A stretch of 5,359 nt of DNA from Clostridia bacterium (lineage in GTDB: Bacteria; Bacillota; Clostridia; Oscillospirales; CAG-272), in NCBI GenBank assembly GCA_017453085.1, contig JAFTKV010000196.1, positions 1-5,359 of the forward strand. The letters are read 5' to 3'. Made by a program: the position numbers and the translations under genes. Positions 1 to 5,135 of this stretch are shown here, piece by piece. How positions within the stretch are numbered: the first letter of the stretch is position 1; the number at the start of each line of letters is the position of its first letter. Under the pieces are notes generated by a model. The model was not told where the DNA came from and made no database searches. It saw nothing but the letters and a program-made list of their open reading frames with translations.

Positions 1-254
1 GGCGGCAAATTCTCTGGCCTATCCACGGGCGTGCCGTCGGCATAGACCAGCTTCCCGTAGGAAAAGCCCGCCGCCTTCATGATCTCCCGTGCTCTGTGGG
101 CCAAGGTAGCATCCAGAGAGATCCCCCATGCACACCCCGAGGCAGTCAGTCTCGGCGGCAGGCGGGAGACCTCTGCGGCGATGCCCTGCTTTTCTAAGAT
201 CCGCTTGCCCTTCATGGCAAGGGTCATGGTTACCGTAGTCATCCAAGCTTGCAT
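1..254 (-). CDS. DUF3343 / putative Se-S carrier-like protein, C-terminus cut by window edge
   Basis: Translating the minus strand from the ATG at 254-252 gives an open frame that runs off the left edge after 84 complete codons. The protein begins MQAWMTTVTMTLAMKGKRIL and has a T-V-T-x-T-x-A-M-K start, an A-E-V-x-R-L-P-P strand and a conserved SGCAWGI motif at about residues 39-45, with Cys41 as the likely functional thiol. This pattern matches the small DUF3343 (putative Se/S carrier-like, PF11823) proteins of Clostridia, usually about 80-100 residues, so few residues are probably missing. The family is linked to selenium or sulfur handling by its relation to the YedF C-terminal region, but biochemical function is not established. 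The start is uncertain. In-frame ATGs also lie at 287, 242 and 227, and the only good Shine-Dalgarno-like stretch (GGAGGG, 275-270) sits 15 bases before the 254 ATG. Family assignment is by motif recall, not by search. Confidence 0.72.
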   Translation of the reverse strand, partial: MQAWMTTVTMTLAMKGKRILEKQGIAAEVSRLPPRLTASGCAWGISLDATLAHRAREIMKAAGFSYGKLVYADGTPVDRPENLP

Positions 255-329
255 AGTATTTTCAAGGAACCCTCCATAGCTGATCATTCCGTCGCCCGTG
301 CTGATCGGCCGACTTTATCGACTATTCTC

Positions 330-359
330 ATTCTATGCAAGCTCTCGCCGACTTGACAA
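330..359 (-). promoter_or_regulatory. Predicted sigma-A promoter for the DUF3343 gene
   Basis: On the minus strand TTGTCA (359-354) is followed after 18 bases by TAGAAT (335-330), each a 5 of 6 match to consensus. The transcript would start near 322, giving a leader of roughly 35 bases to the ATG at 287 or 68 bases to the ATG at 254. The -35 overlaps the -35 of the opposite promoter almost base for base. No experimental support; inferred from consensus only. Confidence 0.5.
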
Positions 360-381
360 CAAACAAAAAATCTGCTATCAT
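353..381 (+). promoter_or_regulatory. Strong sigma-A promoter for the 222-residue membrane protein gene
   Basis: A perfect -35 TTGACA (353-358), a 17-base spacer and TATCAT (376-381) form a near-consensus vegetative promoter, strengthened by an extended -10 TG at 373-374. Transcription would begin near 388. That leaves a leader of only about 20 bases, mostly occupied by the Shine-Dalgarno AAGGAGG (396-402), which sits 5 bases before the ATG at 408. Confidence 0.85.
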
Positions 382-407
382 AGAGCTATCACACCAAGGA
401 GGTTGCC

Positions 408-1076
408 ATGACCGTTCAACTAATGGGACTTGCAGACGAGCGCTTCCGCCTGTCCGACAGCCGTCACAGCCGGATCGTCACCAAGGACAGCGACACCTTT
501 ACCCTCTCCCCCGGCGAGAGCGAATTTACGATCGAGCAGATTTCCACCGCCTCCCCCAAGCCTCGCGGCGGATGGGGACTCTACCTGCTGGGGCAGATTC
601 TGACCGCCATCCCGCGGGCACTGCCCATTCGCAAGCGGATCTACCAGCGGTGCAATCCCGTGCTGCTGTCGGCTAAGGTCACGGTGAAGCCCGACCGCTT
701 TGGCGAATGCCTCCTCTTTTTCACCCCGGGCGGATACAGTCCGGAGATCCACACCTTCCATCCGCCTCAGTTGGAGGGCGACCGCAGTCTTGCCATTGAG
801 GTGACCGATTACGCCGCAGACACCGCCAATCTGGAGCGCGCCGTGAAAGAAGAAACCATGAGCAAGCTGGGCTACTTCGTCAATCTGCTGGCAGTGCCGA
901 TCTTCCTGTTCGTCCTCTTTTTCATCTGGCTCTATCGTGTGCTGTTTCACATCGCCCTCTGTCTGCTTCCCATCATGATCCTGTTCTGTCTTCTTTTGTG
1001 GCGACAGTCCCGCAAAGCCAAGGCGGATCTGCGGGAGAAGGTAGCCGACACACTGCGCCATCTGAACGGAGAATGA
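408..1076 (+). CDS. Unrecognised protein with soluble N-terminal region and C-terminal membrane hairpin (222 aa)
   Basis: I do not recognise this family. The start is well supported: AAGGAGG at 396-402 with 5-base spacing to the ATG, just downstream of a consensus promoter. Residues 1-145 are mainly soluble, with alternating hydrophobic and charged stretches that suggest beta strands (around 85-132), and one moderately hydrophobic segment at about 55-70 (GLYLLGQILTAIP). Two strongly hydrophobic helices follow at about 154-175 and 178-198, separated only by a Tyr-Arg pair. They end in a basic tail (RQSRKAKADLREK), so both ends of the protein probably face the cytoplasm. There is no signal peptide and no catalytic motif that I can name. 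It appears to be transcribed alone. A role in membrane sensing or anchoring would be a guess. The real-gene call rests on promoter, ribosome binding site, length and coherent topology. Confidence 0.85.
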   Translation: MTVQLMGLADERFRLSDSRHSRIVTKDSDTFTLSPGESEFTIEQISTASPKPRGGWGLYLLGQILTAIPRALPIRKRIYQRCNPVLLSAKVTVKPDRFGECLLFFTPGGYSPEIHTFHPPQLEGDRSLAIEVTDYAADTANLERAVKEETMSKLGYFVNLLAVPIFLFVLFFIWLYRVLFHIALCLLPIMILFCLLLWRQSRKAKADLREKVADTLRHLNGE

Positions 1077-1087
1077 CAGATTGCTTG

Positions 1088-1109
1088 TTCACAAAAAATT
1101 CACACAAAA
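1088..1109. repeat. Tandem 11-bp repeat upstream of the alcohol dehydrogenase promoter
   Basis: Two head-to-tail copies, TTCACAAAAAA (1088-1098) and TTCACACAAAA (1099-1109), agree at 10 of 11 positions. The 11-bp period places both copies on nearly the same face of the helix, about 50-70 bases upstream of the predicted transcription start near 1160. This could be a binding site for an activator that binds as a tandem dimer, or simply phased A-tracts that bend the DNA. Function is inferred from position only. Confidence 0.5.
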
Positions 1110-1124
1110 TCGGCATTTGCCGAT
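1109..1124. terminator. Small hairpin, possibly a weak terminator for the membrane protein gene or an operator
   Basis: ATCGGC (1109-1114) pairs with GCCGAT (1119-1124) around a 4-base ATTT loop, 32 bases after the TGA of the upstream gene. What follows is CCCCGTTTTG, a poor U-tract, so as an intrinsic terminator it is weak. Its perfect dyad and its place directly upstream of the missing -35 of the next promoter make a protein binding site an equal alternative. Confidence 0.35.
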
Positions 1125-1137
1125 CCCCGTTTTGATA

Positions 1138-1159
1138 AATTCTATGATATAATAGAATT
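1138..1159 (+). promoter_or_regulatory. Extended -10 promoter of the alcohol dehydrogenase gene, embedded in a 22-bp palindrome
   Basis: TATAAT (1148-1153) is a perfect -10 box preceded by TG at 1145-1146 (extended -10). The expected -35 position (1125-1130, CCCCGT) does not resemble TTGACA, so the promoter may depend on an activator. A weaker alternative is TTGATA (1132-1137) with TAGAAT (1153-1158) at a short 15-base spacing. AATTCTAT (1138-1145) is an exact inverted repeat of ATAGAATT (1152-1159), and only one base pair in the 22-bp dyad is mismatched. A repressor bound there would cover the -10 box directly. The predicted start is near 1160. Confidence 0.75.
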
Positions 1160-1167
1160 ATTACATA

Positions 1168-1185
1168 GGGATCGCAGACGATCCC
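1168..1185 (+). other. 5' UTR hairpin directly upstream of the alcohol dehydrogenase ribosome binding site
   Basis: GGGATCG (1168-1174) and CGATCCC (1179-1185) form a perfect 7-bp stem with a 4-base CAGA loop. It lies about 8 bases from the predicted 5' end of the transcript and ends 5 bases before the AGGAGGAG Shine-Dalgarno (1191-1198). It leaves that site exposed, so it is more likely a 5' stabilising element than a translation block. No U-tract follows, so it is not a terminator. Confidence 0.6.
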
Positions 1186-1204
1186 ATATTAGGAGGAGAT
1201 TCCA

Positions 1205-2422
1205 ATGGCAAGATTTACTTTACCCAGAGATTTGTACCACGGCAAGGGCTCTATGGAGATCCTGAAGACCTTCAAGGGCGAGCGCGCAATGGTTTGCGTA
1301 GGCGGCGGCTCCATGAAGAAGTTCGGCTTCCTGGACAAGATCGTTGGTTACCTGCAGGAAGCAGGCATGGAGGTTCGGCTGTTTGAAGGCATCGAGCCCG
1401 ACCCTTCGGTTGACACCGTAATGAAGGGTGCTGCCGCTATGGCAGAGTTTCAGCCCGACTGGATCGTCGCTGTAGGCGGCGGTTCTCCCATCGACGCTGC
1501 AAAAGCAATGTGGATCAAATACGAGTATCCCGAGATCACCTTTGAACAGATGTGCGTGGTATTCGGCATTCCCGAGCTGCGCAAGAAGGCTCGCTTCTGT
1601 GCGATCCCCTCTACCTCCGGCACCGCAACCGAGGTAACGGCGTTCGCTGTCATCACCGATTATGAAAAGGGCATCAAGTACCCCCTGGCTGACTTCGAGA
1701 TCACTCCCGACGTTGCCATCGTTGACCCCGACCTGGCTGAGACCATGCCCAAGAAGCTGGTTGCCCACACCGGTATGGACGCTATGACCCACGCAGTGGA
1801 GGCCTACGTATCCACCGCTAACTGCGACTTCACCAATCCTCTGGCTATCGGCGCGATCAAGATGATCCAGTCCGATCTGGTAGATTCCTACAACGGCGAT
1901 ATGGACAAGCGTGCATCCATGCACAACGCACAGTGTCTGGCAGGTATGGCATTCTCCAATGCTCTGCTGGGTATCGTTCACTCCATGGCACACAAGACAG
2001 GTGCGATCTTCGAGGACTACGGCGCACACATCATCCACGGCGCGGCAAACGCAATGTACCTGCCCAAGGTCATCGCCTTCAACGCCAAGGATCCCACCGC
2101 TAAGGCTCGCTACGGTCAGATCGCTGACGAGATGAAGCTGGGCGGCGCAAACGACGACGAGAAGGTTGCCAACCTGATCGCTTATCTGCGCAAGATGAAC
2201 GACGATCTGAACATCCCTCAGTGCATCAAACACTACGGTGCCGACAGCTATCCCTGCGAGCAGGGCTTCGTTCCCGAGGAGGTATTCCTGGCCCGTCTGC
2301 CCGAGATCGCCAAGAACGCCATCGGCGACGCTTGCACCGGCTCTAACCCCCGTCAGCCCTCTCAGGAGGAGATGGAAAAGCTCTTCAAGTGCTGCTACTA
2401 CGATCTGGAAGTAGATTTCTAA
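1205..2422 (+). CDS. Iron-containing alcohol dehydrogenase, clostridial butanol-dehydrogenase (ADH1-like) type
   Basis: This 405-residue cytoplasmic enzyme should reduce aldehydes such as butyraldehyde or acetaldehyde to alcohols with NAD(P)H as the last step of solvent or ethanol fermentation. It belongs to the iron-dependent (group III) dehydrogenases. The N-terminal Rossmann-like half carries VGGGSMKKFG (32-41) and VGGGSPIDAAK (90-100), then PSTSGTATEV (135-144). The helical half carries the metal ligands Asp192 and His196 (GMDAMTHAVEAY), His259 (GIVHSMAH) and His278 (IHGAANA). Where NAD-specific FucO has the discriminating Asp39 this protein has Gly, as in NADPH-preferring YqhD and clostridial ADH1, so NADPH preference is inferred. 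Length is slightly above the 380-390 usual for the family. The start has AGGAGG (1191-1196) with 8-base spacing. Leu is almost always CTG beyond codon 10, which suggests high expression. The gene appears monocistronic between its own promoter and a terminator. Exact substrate cannot be read from sequence. Confidence 0.95.
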   Translation: MARFTLPRDLYHGKGSMEILKTFKGERAMVCVGGGSMKKFGFLDKIVGYLQEAGMEVRLFEGIEPDPSVDTVMKGAAAMAEFQPDWIVAVGGGSPIDAAKAMWIKYEYPEITFEQMCVVFGIPELRKKARFCAIPSTSGTATEVTAFAVITDYEKGIKYPLADFEITPDVAIVDPDLAETMPKKLVAHTGMDAMTHAVEAYVSTANCDFTNPLAIGAIKMIQSDLVDSYNGDMDKRASMHNAQCLAGMAFSNALLGIVHSMAHKTGAIFEDYGAHIIHGAANAMYLPKVIAFNAKDPTAKARYGQIADEMKLGGANDDEKVANLIAYLRKMNDDLNIPQCIKHYGADSYPCEQGFVPEEVFLARLPEIAKNAIGDACTGSNPRQPSQEEMEKLFKCCYYDLEVDF

Positions 2423-2437
2423 ACCAATTCCCATACA

Positions 2438-2480
2438 TATACAAAAAGCACCTTCCTTTCGGAAAGTGCTTTTTTGTATA
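2438..2480. terminator. Bidirectional intrinsic terminator between convergent genes
   Basis: TATACAAAAAGCAC (2438-2451) pairs with GTGCTTTTTTGTATA (2466-2480) with one bulged T. An inner TTCC/GGAA stem is separated by one mismatch, around a TTTC loop (2457-2460). Reading rightward the hairpin is followed by six Ts (2470-2475), and reading leftward by five (2447-2443). It lies 15 bases after the dehydrogenase stop and 15 bases beyond the mannosidase stop at 2496, so it should end both transcripts. Confidence 0.92.
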
Positions 2481-2495
2481 GAATGAAGGGTTGTA

Positions 2496-5012
2496 TTATA
2501 TAGGCAGCTCTACTGCGCCCTCCAGCATATCGGTCTCGGTGACCCAGCCACCCTCCAGACGGAAGGTCTTGATCTCGAAGGGCTTAAAATCTGCCTCGAA
2601 GGATGTGCCTGCCACGGGGATCTCCACCTTGGCTTTGGCGGCGATGCCTTGACCCTCGAACAGGCGGAGGATATAGACCCGCTCATCCCGCTCGCTCTGC
2701 TTGAAACAGGAGAGTGCGATATTCTCACGGTCTACCGTCACCAGCGGTGCGGGCTTGACTCCCTCTCCAGAGGGACAGAAGGCCAGCGCATAGGCACGCT
2801 GATTGAAGATGGCAGCCGCACGGTCGATGCGGGAAAGGACGTCTTCCTTTTTACCCGCCTCGAAGCGGAAACGGTAACGGCGCTCGCCCTGATCCATTCT
2901 CTGCTGATACATGGACTCGTGGAAGGGCTCGCCCCAAGCGGATCTGCCTGCGCCGTAGCCTGCCGAGCGAACGAGGGAAAGTCCAGCCTCGCCTGCATGG
3001 CAATGAGAGCCGTACACGCCGTCGTCGATGATGGCAAGGGCGTACTCCCCGTCGGTGACCGCCTGCCAATATTGAGCAAGAACCTCCCAATAATCGGCAC
3101 GGAGCTTTTCTCTGCCGAAGATGGTCTGTCCCTGATATTCGCTGTCCTCACCGTCCAGGGTGGTGGGCACCATCAGCTTCAGCCGCTTTTCGCACTCGGC
3201 GTAGAAGACCTTGATCTCCATCTCCAGCACACCGGAGATCTTGTTCACGATGTAGCGCACCAGCATACGGGAGAGATTGTACTGCAGATCAGCCTCCACC
3301 ACCACGTTCACGTCGCCGTCGTCGGTGACACGGACGGGGGAAACGAGGCTTCCCTTCACGCCTGCGAAATCGGTGGCCTGACCGGGAGTCATGGGGGTGA
3401 AGCTGCCAATGGGGGTACGGGGATTAAAGAAGGGTCTGCCGTCCCAGCAGTTGAAGGTATCTGCGAACACGTCTACCGAAAGTGCGCCCCGCTTGAAAAA
3501 TTCCTTACCGTCCACGATGTAGCTATCCACTAAACCGGTGCGGGGATTGATGCTCACGCTGCCCTTGGCGGTTTCGATGTGGATACCGCGGTAAACGGGA
3601 CGTCCGCCGCCCTCCCGTCTGTGGAAGAGAGGCAGAGGATCGGGGGTGGGACGCTTTTCGATGACCTCGAAAAAGACGTCGAAGCGGGTCACCGATGCGG
3701 GAGGCAGGGGGGATTGGAAGACCACCCGCTTGCACCAGTCCATATAGAAGTTAGCGGTCTCCTTAGCCGATTGGCAAGGCACGCGCTCACCGTCCAGATA
3801 AACGATGGGATTGGAAAACTCCTTATGCCACAGCTGCTTTGGAAGCAGGAACTCTACGTCGATGGGCTGATCGTAGGTGAAGGGGTGAGGATTGTACACC
3901 AGAATCGGCACGGAATTGCCGTCACGGATCTTCTCCTGCCCTGCAGAAAGGGCGAGGAAATACTTCGCCTTCAGCTGGTTCATAATCTCCAGACCGTGAT
4001 CCAGCATACGGATGATGTCCTCCTCAACCGGCTGGATGCAGGAGCCGGGGAGCGAATCGTGGAACTCGGCAAAGAGCAGATCCCGCCAAGCGTCGTCGAT
4101 CTTCTGCTTTTCGTAGGTGGACAGCCCTGCCAGCGCGGCGTGGGACGCCATCTTTTCCACCATCACAAGATCGTTTTCCAATCTGCGATGCATCTGCTTG
4201 ATGCGGATGATGGAGGTGTAGCAGCCCTGCATAATATGGTTGAGACCCCGATCCACCACGGGGATCTTGTCACGGTCAACGGTGGCAAAGTAATCGTCGG
4301 GGGTGGAGTGGAGGATGTCGGCACCCTCCTCCATCATCTTGGCCAGATCGTTCAGGTCTTTACGGGAGGGGCCACCGCCGTGGTTGCCCACGCCCCAGAG
4401 GAAGAGACCGTTTTCGTTCTCGCTCCACTTTTCGTTGAACTTCTGCACTTCCTCGGCGGCAGTGCCGAAGACAGAGTTGTAGCCACGGTCGGAGCGGTGG
4501 ACGATGACTTCGGAGCCGTCGTAGCCCTTCCAGAGGAAGTCCTCGCTGTCGAAATCGTATTCGCCTCTGCCGGGGCGGATATTGACGTAGTATTTGTAGC
4601 CGCACTTGTTCAGCATCTGCACCAGACCTTGGGCGTGACCGAAGGAGTCGAAGTTGACGGCAGTCACCGGCACCTTGCCGAACTTATCGTAGAAGTAGAT
4701 CCGTCCGCGGAGCACCTGCCGGAAAATGGATTCGCCCGAGGGAATATTGCAATCGGGCTGCAGGAACCAGCCGCCCACGATCTTCCAGCGTCCCTCTGCC
4801 ACCTGCCGCTTGATCTTTTCAAACAGCGCGGGCTCGTGCTCCTCCACCCATTCGTAGAGCAGGGATTCGTTGTGATTGAAGATGAAATCGGGGTATTCGT
4901 CCACGAAATCCGCAGCGGCGCGGAAGGTGGACAGTCCCTCGGCAAGTCCCGACTCCCATTGCCACAGCCAGACGGGATCGAGATGTGCGTTACAGAACAG
5001 ATGAGTTTTCAT
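2496..5012 (-). CDS. GH38 family alpha-mannosidase
   Basis: This complete 838-residue enzyme should hydrolyse terminal alpha-mannose by a zinc-dependent retaining mechanism. No signal peptide or membrane segment is present, so it acts in the cytoplasm on imported oligosaccharides. The catalytic N-terminal domain (about 1-260) holds His10 and Asp12 (NAHLDPVW), the nucleophile Asp122 (NFDSFGHAQG) and GVGNHGGGP (207-215). A helical bundle (about 265-350) contains the CYTS-IIRIKQMHRRLEN signature and AEFHDSLPGS (315-324), in which His318 is the fourth zinc ligand. C-terminal beta domains cover roughly 365-820, with a Pro/Gly/Arg-rich linker at about 452-474. Length fits bacterial members such as MngB (about 880). 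The ATG follows AAGGAGG (5025-5019) by 6 bases, and a near-consensus promoter lies upstream, so it is probably monocistronic. Linkage specificity (mannosylglycerate, alpha-1,3, alpha-1,6) cannot be decided from sequence. No transporter or regulator is visible in the window. Confidence 0.95.
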   Translation of the reverse strand: MKTHLFCNAHLDPVWLWQWESGLAEGLSTFRAAADFVDEYPDFIFNHNESLLYEWVEEHEPALFEKIKRQVAEGRWKIVGGWFLQPDCNIPSGESIFRQVLRGRIYFYDKFGKVPVTAVNFDSFGHAQGLVQMLNKCGYKYYVNIRPGRGEYDFDSEDFLWKGYDGSEVIVHRSDRGYNSVFGTAAEEVQKFNEKWSENENGLFLWGVGNHGGGPSRKDLNDLAKMMEEGADILHSTPDDYFATVDRDKIPVVDRGLNHIMQGCYTSIIRIKQMHRRLENDLVMVEKMASHAALAGLSTYEKQKIDDAWRDLLFAEFHDSLPGSCIQPVEEDIIRMLDHGLEIMNQLKAKYFLALSAGQEKIRDGNSVPILVYNPHPFTYDQPIDVEFLLPKQLWHKEFSNPIVYLDGERVPCQSAKETANFYMDWCKRVVFQSPLPPASVTRFDVFFEVIEKRPTPDPLPLFHRREGGGRPVYRGIHIETAKGSVSINPRTGLVDSYIVDGKEFFKRGALSVDVFADTFNCWDGRPFFNPRTPIGSFTPMTPGQATDFAGVKGSLVSPVRVTDDGDVNVVVEADLQYNLSRMLVRYIVNKISGVLEMEIKVFYAECEKRLKLMVPTTLDGEDSEYQGQTIFGREKLRADYWEVLAQYWQAVTDGEYALAIIDDGVYGSHCHAGEAGLSLVRSAGYGAGRSAWGEPFHESMYQQRMDQGERRYRFRFEAGKKEDVLSRIDRAAAIFNQRAYALAFCPSGEGVKPAPLVTVDRENIALSCFKQSERDERVYILRLFEGQGIAAKAKVEIPVAGTSFEADFKPFEIKTFRLEGGWVTETDMLEGAVELPI

Positions 5013-5045
5013 GGGTTGCCTCCTTGAGGTCGTTTCGTTGATTTT

Positions 5046-5074
5046 ACTATACCATAATTTTCGGAATCTGTCAA
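5046..5074 (-). promoter_or_regulatory. Sigma-A promoter of the mannosidase gene
   Basis: On the minus strand a perfect TTGACA (5074-5069), a 17-base spacer and TATAGT (5051-5046) form a near-consensus promoter with an extended -10 TG at 5054-5053. Transcription would start near 5039, about 27 bases before the ATG. I see no clear operator dyad in or around it, so any sugar regulation is not visible here. Confidence 0.85.
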
Positions 5075-5080
5075 TATAGC

Positions 5081-5122
5081 AAAAGAAAAAACGCCTCTCC
5101 GCCCATCAATGAGCGGAGAGGC
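5081..5122 (-). terminator. Strong intrinsic terminator for the membrane protein gene at the right edge
   Basis: A perfect 10-bp G+C-rich stem (GCCTCTCCGC paired with GCGGAGAGGC, 5113-5122 and 5093-5102) around a 10-base loop is followed on the minus strand by G, six Ts, C and four Ts (5092-5081). It begins 13 bases after the stop of the right-hand gene and ends 7 bases before the mannosidase -35, insulating the mannosidase from readthrough. The plus-strand side lacks a T-run, so it works in one direction only. Confidence 0.93.
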
Positions 5123-5135
5123 AAAGCGTTTGTGG

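Noticed and set aside
335..676. A 113-codon plus-strand frame overlapping the membrane protein gene
   Set aside because: Its start lies upstream of the predicted transcription start, and it has no ribosome binding site. The 408 start has an ideal one in another frame.
1085..1107. A possible Rex operator upstream of the alcohol dehydrogenase
   Set aside because: The right half resembles TTCACAA, but the left half reads TTCACAA and not TTGTGAA. The element is a direct repeat, not the inverted repeat that Rex needs.
1132..1158. TTGATA with TAGAAT as the main alcohol dehydrogenase promoter
   Set aside because: The 15-base spacing is too short for good activity, and the perfect TGaTATAAT extended -10 nearby is a better candidate.
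1077..1204. A riboswitch or T-box leader before the alcohol dehydrogenase
   Set aside because: The predicted leader is only about 45 bases with a single simple hairpin and no terminator/antiterminator pair, so it is too small for a known riboswitch class.
1220..2434. A 404-codon open frame antisense to the alcohol dehydrogenase
   Set aside because: It is a shadow. The strongly biased sense codons avoid the triplets that read as stops on the opposite strand. The predicted product has no recognisable motif, and no ribosome binding site or promoter points that way.
3579..5027. A 482-codon open frame antisense to the mannosidase, with another at 2649-3533
   Set aside because: The opposite strand encodes a GH38 enzyme with all expected active-site residues. 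The antisense products are compositionally odd (His/Val/Gly rich) and lack start signals.
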